A stretch of DNA of 64,000 nucleotides from Acidobacteriota bacterium (lineage in GTDB: Bacteria > Acidobacteriota > Thermoanaerobaculia > Multivoradales > Multivoraceae). Positions 34,427-42,585 of the stretch are shown in pieces; positions within the stretch are counted from its first letter, which is position 1; the number at the start of each line of letters is the position of its first letter. The notes under the pieces are model-generated. The model saw only the letters and a program-made list of their open reading frames with translations, was not told the origin of the DNA and did not search any database. Location: NCBI GenBank assembly GCA_003388555.1, contig QQVD01000043.1:1-64000 (forward strand), given 5' to 3'. The translations under genes and the position numbers were made by a program.

Positions 34427-37400
34427 ATGAATGAACCAGGCCAGGTTGGCGAGGCGCCAAGCGCGCAGGACTTCGCGACTCTGGGCGCCAAGCTCGATCG
34501 CGACCGGCGTGACCTGCTCAACCTGGATCTTCGAAACGCCCTCCTCAACTACAAGTTCCCTCGCACGCGTTCCGTGCGCATCGTCGACGAGCTGTCGCAC
34601 GAGGTCTTTCGCATCCTCGTCAGCGAAGAGCGGACTATGTCCTTTCTCGCCGTTCCCGAGGATCAGGAGGATGCCGTTCTCGCCGCGGCTGATGAGACTC
34701 TGGTCGAGGATCTCGATTGGGCGAAGTTGCTGAAGACGGAGGAGGCAGCTGCCGATGTCCCCGGCGACGCAGCCTCTCGGCATTCGGACAGGTACCTTCA
34801 AACGGACTTGTCCAAGGTCCGTCTCGACCGACGGATCCACGCGATCTCGAAGATCGCCCGCACCCTGGTCGAGGAACAGGGTGTCAACGTGCTCTATCTG
34901 GCCCTCGGCTTCCTTAGATGGTTCGAGTCGCCGTCGTCCCAGAAGGCTCTGATGGCTCCGCTGCTGCTCGTACCAGTCCGTGTCGACCGCTACCAGCGAG
35001 GCGGATTTCGAATCCTCTACAGCGGCGAGGACGTGGTGATCAACACCCCGCTATCGGAGAAGTTCCAACAGGACTTCCGTCTCGTGCTCCCTGGGCTCGA
35101 GGACGAGGTCGACCCTCTTCGCTATTTCGAGCAGGTGGAGCGAGCGATCACGGGCCAGGACAAATGGCGGGTTGAGAAGGACCGCATCGCGCTCGGCTTC
35201 TTCTCCTACCTCAAGTACCTCATGTTCGAGGATCTCGATCCTGCGAACTGGCCCGAAGGCGAGAACCCGCTCGAGAACGAGCTCCTGCGAGCCCTTTACG
35301 GAGAGGCCTCGCTTGCGATCGACACCTCCCTTGCCGGCACCGTCAGCGGCACGGGTGACGATCTCACTCTGGACGACCTGTGCCAGGTCATGGACGCCGA
35401 TGGCTCACAGTCGCGAGCGATGCTCGAGGCGCGGCGCGGTGGTCACCTCGTCATACAAGGTCCTCCCGGTACGGGCAAGTCACAAACCATCACCAATCTA
35501 CTGGCGGACGCGATCACCCAACGAAAGAAGGTGCTGTTCGTCGCCGAGAAGGCCGCCGCACTTGAGGTGGTCAAGCGGCGACTCGACCAGGTGGGCCTGG
35601 CTGACGCGGTGCTCGAGTTGCACAGCCACAAGGTGAAGAAGCGCGATGTGGCCGAAGAGCTCGGTCGCTGTCTCAAGCTCGGCAAACCGGTGGAGAGCGA
35701 AGCCGACGTCACCAGTGCCGTTCGACATCGGACGGCTCAGCAACTGGACGCGTACGCCGAGGCGCTGAGGGAGCCGATCAACCAGAGCACTCTCACCCCG
35801 ACTGCCGCCCTTGGCCGCCTGCTCAAACACGGCTATCCCGACCCTGAGATGCCGCTGCTAGGCAACAGGCACGAGTTCGCGCGTTGGACGTCGCACGAAG
35901 CCGTCGAGCGTCTCCGGCAGGTCGAGGAGCTGGACCATCGTCTGCAGGACGCCGGCGCCCTCGCCGGCAACCCTCTGGCTGAATCGCAGCGTACGGGAGC
36001 GCTGTTGCCGCCTGAGGAGTTGCAGTTGCGAGAACAGAGCGCCAAGGCGGCGGACTCCCTCCAGAGATCGCAAGTGGCGTGCTCGGATCTCGCGGAGTTC
36101 ATCGGCGCTCCGAAGCCTGAGAATCTCCAGGGCGGTGAGCGCCTCATTTCCTTCACCGAACATCTGGTCGCGCGCCCCGATCTAGACGGAATCGTCGTCT
36201 CCGACCCTCGATGGGCGCACGAGCAGAAGCGCATGGTACTCCTGCTCGAAGCGTTGGAGCAGCGCCAGCGTGGTCGCGAAAGGCATGGCTCCACCGTCGA
36301 CGAGGCTGCTTGGTCCGCTCCTGTGGATGAAGCTCTCGGGGCGTATCGGGTCTACGGAAGCAAGTGGTGGCGGATGTTGTCCGGCCGGTTCCGTAGCGCG
36401 CGGCAGACCGTGGCCGCGCTCTCCGGGTCCGGTCTTCCCCGCAGAGTGCAGGATCAGCAGGAGCTTCTCGAGGCGATCCGCAGTGACCAAGAGTCGGGGA
36501 AGAAACTGCGGCAGCACGCCGAACTGGGCGAGATCCTTCTGCGGAAACGCTGGCAGGTCGAGTTGACAGACTCGGGTTGGGCTCGTGCCGCCTGCGAATG
36601 GGTGTTCCAGCTTCACCAGAAGACCGGCGAAGCCACTTTTCCGCCCGAGGCGCTGAAGATCGCGACCGGGAGCTGGTCGCAAGAGCGGCTGCAGGAGTTG
36701 CTGGCGCGGGCTCGAGAAGCGTCTGATTCGGCGCGAGGTGCCCTCGAAGAACTCTTGTCCGCACTCGGACTCGGAGTTGAGGCTCGGAGCGCCTCCTACG
36801 ATGAATGGCTCAGGCGACTCGACAGGTGGGCCAGCGACCTCGTTGCACTACGCCTCACGGTTTGGCTTCGCGAGCGCGAAGACGAGTGGAGATCGAAGGG
36901 ACTGGGCGAGGTCTTCGATCTGGCGATCTCTTGGGCGCAGGCGCCGGGTCGACTCGCTGGCCTGCTCGAATACTCACGAATGCTCGCACTGCTCGAGAGC
37001 GCGGCCCAGGCACGCCCCGAACTTCGCGACTTCGAGCGCGCCGCGCACGAGAAGACCCGATTCGATTTCGGGCATGCCGACCGCAAGATGTTCGACCACA
37101 ACAAGGTGCGAGCCGCCGCCGCGCATTGGGAGGGAGTGCCGAATCCGACAGGTGCGGTGGGAGAGGTGGCGTTACTTCTCAGAGAAGCCGCCAAGAAGCG
37201 CCGGCACATGCCGGTGAGGAAGCTCCTCCTCGAAGCCGGTCGCGCGATTCAGCAGGTCAAGCCGATCTTCATGATGAGTCCCCTCTCGGTCGCTACGTTC
37301 CTGCCGCGCGGGCAGGCTCAGTTCGACCTTGTGGTTTTTGACGAGGCGAGCCAGGTCAAGCCGGTCGAAGCGGTGGGCTCGTTGCTGCGAGGACGCCAGG

Positions 37401-39316
37401 CCATCGTCGTGGGAGACAAGAAGCAGCTGCCTCCGACCGCGTTCTTCCAACGTGTCACCTCTGGTGATGAGACCGATGAGGCAGAAGACGAAGGGGTCGC
37501 AGACGACGAGAGCATCCTTTCGACCTTCGACAGTCGCGGAGCGCCCTCGGAGATGCTCGAGGGGCACTACCGCAGCAGGCACCACTCCCTGATTGCCGTC
37601 TCGAACGCCGAGTTCTACGACAATCGGTTGCTGACCTTTCCCAGCGTTGGAGATCCCGAGTCCTGGGAGGGAGTTCATAGACGTCTCCTCGGCGACGCCG
37701 TCTACGACCGGGGGAAGTCGAGTACCAACAAGCAGGAGGCCCGAGCGGTCGCGGCGGAAGTGATTCGGCACTTGGAGGCGATAGAGAAGGCCGCGCTTCC
37801 GAACTACACCCTCGGCGTCGTCGCCTTCTCCATGGCGCAGCAGAAGGTCCTCGACGAGTACATCGACTTCGAGCTTCGGCAGCGGCCGCAGCTCGGGGAT
37901 CTTCTCCACCAGTGGAGGGAGCGCGGTGAGCCCCTGTTCGTCAAGAACCTGGAGAACGTGCAGGGTGACGAACGCGATCGCATCATCATCAGCATCGGCT
38001 ACGGGAAGGCGTCGGACGGTGATCTGTTCCTGAACTTCGGGCCTCTCACGAAGGAAGGGGGTGAACGGCGGTTGAACGTCCTCATTTCCCGTGCTCGGAT
38101 TCGATGCGACGTCTTCAGCAACTTCCGCGCTGCAGACCTGGATCTGAAACGCACGCCCTCGAGGGGGATCGAGGCGCTGAAGCACTACCTCCACTTCGCG
38201 GAGACCGGGCAGCTCGACGAGACCCGCGATTCCGGCAGTTTGCCCGATAGCGTTTTCGAGCAGGAAGTGTTCCAGGCGCTGCGGTCGCGCAACCTGCTCG
38301 TCGAGCGGCAGGTGGGGTTCGGCCCCTACCGGATCGACTTGGCGCTCAAGGACCCCGAGCAACCGGGACGTTTCGCTCTCGGCATCGAGTGCGATGGCGC
38401 CACCTACCACTCGACGGCATGGGCGCGCGATCGAGATCGGCTGCGGCAGGAGGTCTTGGAGAAGAAGGGATGGCGGATCCATCGCGTTTGGAGCACCGAC
38501 TGGTGGCGGAACCCCCAGCGCGAGGTCGATCTCGTGGTTCGCGCGTACGAGTTGGCCCTGGAGGCGAGGACGATTCCAGGCAGCGCGCCTCGGGCGGCGG
38601 CTTCCAAGAAGGACGAGCAGGCCGAAAGGGAGCCTCCGTTAGCTGAGGTCTTGTCGCGACCAGCAGCGGCCAGTCTGGCTCCGACTGAGACTCGCAAAGA
38701 GCCGGAGCGCCTCGCTCCGGTCATCCGACGCCAGGAAGTCCAACCCGACGAGGTCGCAGAGGGCCCGCTCACCCGCCCCTACGAGAAGGCCCCTCTCCCT
38801 GCCATTTCAGGCAGTATCACGAACTCCAGGTGGGACGACCTGATGCGCGCGGCGAAGGTGGTCTTGGAAGTCGAGTCTCCCGTGTCGATGGAAGACTTCG
38901 TGATCCGGATGCGCGAGGCAGCAGGTGTGGGTCGGGCCGGTCGACTGATCCAGAACCATCTCGGCAAGCTCGTCGCCGAGATGCAGAGACAAGGAATCCT
39001 GGAACGCCGAGGCGGCTTTCTCTGGAAGCCCGGCCAGACCGAGGTCGAGGTGCGCGATCGCTCGAGTTTTCTGCAGCAGGAGAAGAAGATCGATCGCGTG
39101 TCTCCGGAAGAGATTCGGGCGGCGCTCCGCGGGGTGTTGCAGCGTGGACACCGGGTGGGTCGCGATGAGCTGCTCACCTCAGCATGTCGCGACCTCGGCT
39201 TCCTCCGCATGAGCAAGGAGATCGGAGCCGCCCTAGGAGCCGTTCTCGAGACGGACCAGAGCATCGCCGAGGTCAGCCCAGGTGTCTTCGCTCTCGCCTC
39301 CGAAGGACCGAATTGA
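34427..39316 (+). CDS. DUF4011-type SF1 helicase with Vsr-like nuclease and DUF3320
   Basis: A 1629-residue protein with the order DUF4011-like N-terminus (LDLRNALLNYKF, about residue 35), UPF1-like SF1 helicase (Walker A GPPGTGKSQT near 346; Walker B VVFDEASQVKPVEA near 975; GDKKQLPP near 1000; VQGDERDRIIISIGYG and LNVLISRAR near 1225), a Vsr/MTES_1575-type nuclease (FEQEVFQALRSR, IDLAL, GIECDGATYH, GWRIHRVWSTDWW; about 1275-1375), and a C-terminal DUF3320-like part. This architecture is known from single-protein anti-phage systems of the Hhe type (from memory). ATG 34427 follows GGAG at a six-base spacing. Stand-alone transcription unit, convergent with the next operon. Confidence 0.85.
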   Translation: MNEPGQVGEAPSAQDFATLGAKLDRDRRDLLNLDLRNALLNYKFPRTRSVRIVDELSHEVFRILVSEERTMSFLAVPEDQEDAVLAAADETLVEDLDWAKLLKTEEAAADVPGDAASRHSDRYLQTDLSKVRLDRRIHAISKIARTLVEEQGVNVLYLALGFLRWFESPSSQKALMAPLLLVPVRVDRYQRGGFRILYSGEDVVINTPLSEKFQQDFRLVLPGLEDEVDPLRYFEQVERAITGQDKWRVEKDRIALGFFSYLKYLMFEDLDPANWPEGENPLENELLRALYGEASLAIDTSLAGTVSGTGDDLTLDDLCQVMDADGSQSRAMLEARRGGHLVIQGPPGTGKSQTITNLLADAITQRKKVLFVAEKAAALEVVKRRLDQVGLADAVLELHSHKVKKRDVAEELGRCLKLGKPVESEADVTSAVRHRTAQQLDAYAEALREPINQSTLTPTAALGRLLKHGYPDPEMPLLGNRHEFARWTSHEAVERLRQVEELDHRLQDAGALAGNPLAESQRTGALLPPEELQLREQSAKAADSLQRSQVACSDLAEFIGAPKPENLQGGERLISFTEHLVARPDLDGIVVSDPRWAHEQKRMVLLLEALEQRQRGRERHGSTVDEAAWSAPVDEALGAYRVYGSKWWRMLSGRFRSARQTVAALSGSGLPRRVQDQQELLEAIRSDQESGKKLRQHAELGEILLRKRWQVELTDSGWARAACEWVFQLHQKTGEATFPPEALKIATGSWSQERLQELLARAREASDSARGALEELLSALGLGVEARSASYDEWLRRLDRWASDLVALRLTVWLREREDEWRSKGLGEVFDLAISWAQAPGRLAGLLEYSRMLALLESAAQARPELRDFERAAHEKTRFDFGHADRKMFDHNKVRAAAAHWEGVPNPTGAVGEVALLLREAAKKRRHMPVRKLLLEAGRAIQQVKPIFMMSPLSVATFLPRGQAQFDLVVFDEASQVKPVEAVGSLLRGRQAIVVGDKKQLPPTAFFQRVTSGDETDEAEDEGVADDESILSTFDSRGAPSEMLEGHYRSRHHSLIAVSNAEFYDNRLLTFPSVGDPESWEGVHRRLLGDAVYDRGKSSTNKQEARAVAAEVIRHLEAIEKAALPNYTLGVVAFSMAQQKVLDEYIDFELRQRPQLGDLLHQWRERGEPLFVKNLENVQGDERDRIIISIGYGKASDGDLFLNFGPLTKEGGERRLNVLISRARIRCDVFSNFRAADLDLKRTPSRGIEALKHYLHFAETGQLDETRDSGSLPDSVFEQEVFQALRSRNLLVERQVGFGPYRIDLALKDPEQPGRFALGIECDGATYHSTAWARDRDRLRQEVLEKKGWRIHRVWSTDWWRNPQREVDLVVRAYELALEARTIPGSAPRAAASKKDEQAEREPPLAEVLSRPAAASLAPTETRKEPERLAPVIRRQEVQPDEVAEGPLTRPYEKAPLPAISGSITNSRWDDLMRAAKVVLEVESPVSMEDFVIRMREAAGVGRAGRLIQNHLGKLVAEMQRQGILERRGGFLWKPGQTEVEVRDRSSFLQQEKKIDRVSPEEIRAALRGVLQRGHRVGRDELLTSACRDLGFLRMSKEIGAALGAVLETDQSIAEVSPGVFALASEGPN

Positions 39317-39319
39317 CCC

Positions 39320-39341
39320 TGCCCCAACTGCTCCTGGGGCA
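39320..39341. terminator. Hairpin between convergent genes
   Basis: TGCCCCA-ACTGCTCC-TGGGGCA, a perfect 7-bp stem three bases after the helicase stop, in the 71-bp gap between convergent genes. No T-run follows, so termination is inferred from position only. Confidence 0.4.
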
Positions 39342-39387
39342 AGAACCGATGACCACCGCGACGACTCCTCGGGTCCTTCGCGTTCTC

Positions 39388-41817
39388 TCAGTGCAGCACC
39401 GCCACCAACTCCGCCAACACCTGGAACCGCTCGTCGTCCTCGTCCTCGATCACGATCGGCTCGAAGGCCGGATCGTCGGACTCGGGACGTAGGACGACGC
39501 GTTTCCTCGGCCGGCCGTCTTCGCCGACCTGCACCTCGCTGGTGTAGCGCTTGAGGGTGAAGCGGCCACCGTGCTCGGGGTCGGCGATGTCGCGGTGCTG
39601 CACCAGGACGATGCGGTTCTGCCTCGTTCCTGCGGGCCGCGCCTTGAAGAGGCAGTACGAGCCGTTGGGCACGCGCCGGTTCATCGACTCGCCGACCACG
39701 CGGGTGAGGAAGAGGTCGGAGGCGAAGTTGAAGTCCCCCGGCAGCTCGACCCACTCCTCGGCCGACGCCGTCTGCTCTTCGCTGAAGAGCCCGGCGGCGA
39801 CGGCGAGGTCGTAGAAGGGCACCGCTCGCTTCGAGGACTCTGCCTCGGCAGGAGTGAGAAAGGGGAGAGGAGCGTCGCTCTTCGACGGCGCCTCCTCGGG
39901 CTCCGTGGCACCCGCCACCCCGGGCGCCACCTTCTTCTTGTCCAGGAAACTTCGGTTCACCGCCGCACGCAGCCACTCGTTGGTCTCGGGGTCGACTGAG
40001 AAGACGTAGCAGCCCCTCATCCCGCGGCTCATCAGGGTGCGGTAGGTGTTCTTGACGATGCGGTCGGCGATGGCGCGCGCTTCGACCGGGTTCTCCTTGA
40101 GCATCTTCTTGATGCCGCGCACGGAGGAGTCGTAGGTGGCCCTCTCCGTTGCATCGGTGACGACCTCGCCGTCCCGCACCACCAGGTCGGGGCCGAGGAT
40201 CACGCCGACGTAGTCGAGCTCGAGCCCCTGGCAGGTGTGGATGCAGCCGATCTGCTCCACCGACTCCTCCTGCAGGATCCACAGGCCGCCGTGGTCGGCG
40301 AAGTTCCACTGCATCTCGAAATCGTGCTCTGGGATCACGACGTCCATGGCCCGCGAGTCCTTCTTGCTGTCCCAAGGCCAGCAGTATCCGGCGACCAGGC
40401 GCGACTTGTTGCGGCCTTCATTGCGCACGCGGATCAGGTCGCGCAGCTCGTTCGGCGATTCGCAGACCCGGAAATCGAAGTCGATGCCGTCGAGGTCGGT
40501 GTGCGCGGTTGATTCGATCTGCAGCACATGGTCGAGCCAGGCGAGGTAGGCGTCCGATCCGTTGCAGCGGAACTGCGACGCCAGCTCGAGGGACGTGGTC
40601 TCGGCGCCGAGTCCCCGCGCGATCTGGGCGATGCTCTCCCGGTCGCCGATGTCACGCAGGGTGACCTGCTGCCGGTCGTCGACGAAGAAGATCGCCGAGC
40701 GGGCCGCGCGCACGATCTCCGCGATCTGGTTGTTGCCCAGGTTCTTGTAGAGCCCCGACTTCTCGGCCAGGCGGTGTGCCTCGTCGACCACGAGGCAATC
40801 GAACGTGTTCGGCGCGGTCTCGATGTAGGAGCCGGAGCCACTGAACAGCGCCTCGATGCGCGCCTTCTTCGTCTCCCCCGCCAGGGTCTCCTTGTAGACG
40901 GCGCGGGGAGCGCTGTTGTTGGTGACGTACTGGGCGTTGAGCTCGCGCTCGCCGACCAGAGCAACCAGCAGATTGACGGCCACCACCGACTTGCCGGTCC
41001 CCGGCCCTCCTTCGACGATGACGACCTGCTTTTTGCGCCCCTCGGGGATCGCTTTGGCGACGCGCTCCAGGCTGCGTTCGTAGACGAGCTTCTGCTCGTC
41101 GATCAGGACGAACGAGCGGTTGCCCTGCAGCAGGCCGACCAGGTGCTCGGCGAGCTGCTTCGACGGCCGGATCCGCCCCTGGTCGATCCGGTAGAGCAAC
41201 GCTCCGCGATCGCCGGTCTTGACGTGCCGGCGGATGAACTCGGCCAGAGCGGCCGCATCGGAGCGGAGGAAGATCGGGGCGTCGACGGTGAGGTGCTCGA
41301 AGCTCGGCGCCTTGAGGATGGCCGACGAGTCGCAGTTGTGCAGGTAGCAGCAAGGGGCGAGCGTCACGTCGGTGGAGTAGACCTCCTCGTTGAAGTCGCG
41401 CAGCAGGGTGGCGTAGCTGTACGCCTGATACGAGGGGTGCGGCACCGACTGCAGTCCGCCGCCCAGGATCGTCGTCACGCAATCCGGCAGGTCGCTCGCG
41501 CTCACCTCCGACCACTGCTTGAGCTCGACGATCACCATCGTGTCGCGCCCGCCCTCGTCCTGGCCGGTGAGCAGGAAGTCGATCCGCTTGCTGGTCGTCG
41601 GGATGCCGTACTCGATCGCGACACCCGTCTCCTCGGGGATCTCCTCGTCCAGCAACACGTTGTTCATGTACAGCAGCGAGTTCTGCCACGAGGCGAACTC
41701 GGAGTCCGCTGTCCTCCGCCCGAGCATCAGGTAGACCGCCTCGCGCACCTTGTCCGCCACGCGGTTGGCGACGACGTCGGCGCGAAACTCCGCCTTGGTG
41801 GCCGAATAGACGATCAT
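39388..41817 (-). CDS. PD-(D/E)XK nuclease-DUF2075 helicase-S24 (LexA/UmuD-like) fusion
   Basis: An 809-residue three-part protein. Residues 60-105 hold a PD-(D/E)XK nuclease core (Asp80 in KRIDFLL, Glu98-x-Lys100 in VIVELKQW). Residues about 260-620 are a DUF2075 SF1-type helicase (Walker A VEGGPGTGKSVV near 269-280, Walker B CLVVDEAHRL near 341). Residues about 666-809 are a peptidase S24 domain: Ala675-Gly676 in AVAAGLFS, Ser711 in VVGESMNR and Lys756 in FTLKRY. The Ala-to-Ser distance of 36 equals that of UmuD (24 to 60). RecA-stimulated self-cleavage could thus release the nuclease-helicase after DNA damage. MazG gene upstream, 15 bp away. Domain calls are firm; the switch is inference. 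Confidence 0.85.
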   Translation of the reverse strand: MIVYSATKAEFRADVVANRVADKVREAVYLMLGRRTADSEFASWQNSLLYMNNVLLDEEIPEETGVAIEYGIPTTSKRIDFLLTGQDEGGRDTMVIVELKQWSEVSASDLPDCVTTILGGGLQSVPHPSYQAYSYATLLRDFNEEVYSTDVTLAPCCYLHNCDSSAILKAPSFEHLTVDAPIFLRSDAAALAEFIRRHVKTGDRGALLYRIDQGRIRPSKQLAEHLVGLLQGNRSFVLIDEQKLVYERSLERVAKAIPEGRKKQVVIVEGGPGTGKSVVAVNLLVALVGERELNAQYVTNNSAPRAVYKETLAGETKKARIEALFSGSGSYIETAPNTFDCLVVDEAHRLAEKSGLYKNLGNNQIAEIVRAARSAIFFVDDRQQVTLRDIGDRESIAQIARGLGAETTSLELASQFRCNGSDAYLAWLDHVLQIESTAHTDLDGIDFDFRVCESPNELRDLIRVRNEGRNKSRLVAGYCWPWDSKKDSRAMDVVIPEHDFEMQWNFADHGGLWILQEESVEQIGCIHTCQGLELDYVGVILGPDLVVRDGEVVTDATERATYDSSVRGIKKMLKENPVEARAIADRIVKNTYRTLMSRGMRGCYVFSVDPETNEWLRAAVNRSFLDKKKVAPGVAGATEPEEAPSKSDAPLPFLTPAEAESSKRAVPFYDLAVAAGLFSEEQTASAEEWVELPGDFNFASDLFLTRVVGESMNRRVPNGSYCLFKARPAGTRQNRIVLVQHRDIADPEHGGRFTLKRYTSEVQVGEDGRPRKRVVLRPESDDPAFEPIVIEDEDDERFQVLAELVAVLH

Positions 41818-41832
41818 GCGGATCGGGCCGGG

Positions 41833-42186
41833 CTAGCGCTCGTACTCGCTGTACTTCTTGGCGCTGCCGCGCACCATGCGGGCGGGATACTTGGAACGAT
41901 TCTTCTCGAGCTTCTCGAAGCTCGAAGCGACCAGGTCGATCTTGAGCTTGTCCGCCAGCCGCACCAGGTAGATCTGGATGTCCGCGAGCTCGTCGGCGAT
42001 CTCCGCGATCCGCTCCGGCGAGGCCGACTCCTCTTCGCTGAGCCACTGGAACTCCTCGAGCAGCTCGCCCACCTCGCCCCCCAGGGCCATCGCCAGGTTC
42101 TTGGGCGAGTGGAACTGGTCCCAGTCCCGTTCCGCGGCGAAGGTGCGGAGCTGGTCGCGGAGTTCTTGCAGGGATCGTTCGGGCAT
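41833..42186 (-). CDS. MazG-like nucleotide pyrophosphohydrolase
   Basis: A 117-residue all-alpha NTP pyrophosphohydrolase. The metal-binding motif is intact: GGEVGELLEEFQW followed by IADELADIQIYLVRLA (E-x-x-E ... D-x-x-D type), then FEKLEKNRSKYP, as in short MazG/dCTPase-like proteins. These hydrolyse (d)NTPs to monophosphates. Start ATG (MPERSLQELRDQL) was chosen over a 90-codon upstream extension, which has no family resemblance and would read through the intergenic element. Stop is 15 bp from the start of the nuclease-helicase, so the two are one operon; nucleotide depletion combined with DNA attack would suit defence. Confidence 0.88.
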   Translation of the reverse strand: MPERSLQELRDQLRTFAAERDWDQFHSPKNLAMALGGEVGELLEEFQWLSEEESASPERIAEIADELADIQIYLVRLADKLKIDLVASSFEKLEKNRSKYPARMVRGSAKKYSEYER

Positions 42187-42312
42187 CGTCGGCCAACTGC
42201 GGCGTCCCGGGTGCTGCCGGACGCCTGCTGTGAGGCCCCCAGCGTAGCCGATGGCCGAATCGGCTCTCGCCGAAGTTTGAGCCGAGGCGCCCGGCGCGAT
42301 AGCGTTGCCGAA

Positions 42313-42389
42313 GCTTCCCCGTGAAGCTTCGTTTGCACTGCATCGACCGTCTGGAGGGGGCGGAGAATGGCTGAAGGACTTGGCGGCCC
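42313..42389 (+). promoter_or_regulatory. Conserved 80-bp element, copy B
   Basis: Second copy of the element at 30975-31054, lying in the 400-bp divergent gap between the MazG operon and the restriction gene. Its 5' end is a strong hairpin CGAAGCTTC-CCCGT-GAAGCTTCG (42309-42331). The hairpin stem differs from copy A but the pairing is retained. The rest of the gap (42390-42585) has only a GGAGG ribosome site before the ATG at 42586. Confidence 0.75.
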
Positions 42390-42585
42390 AACCGGATAGA
42401 CAGCGCGAAGCACCTGCGCGGCCCGAGGGTCGTGAGGTACTCGGCCGGCTCTTCACGCGGCTCGGTGTGTGCCGATCTGCGTCCGTCTGCTGCCCACGCT
42501 CCCGCGCCGCGAGGCGGGCTGGCTCCGCTCGGCCGCCGCGCTGCCACCGCTCGGTGTTGCGGCCGGCGCACCGGAGGACCAGGCC

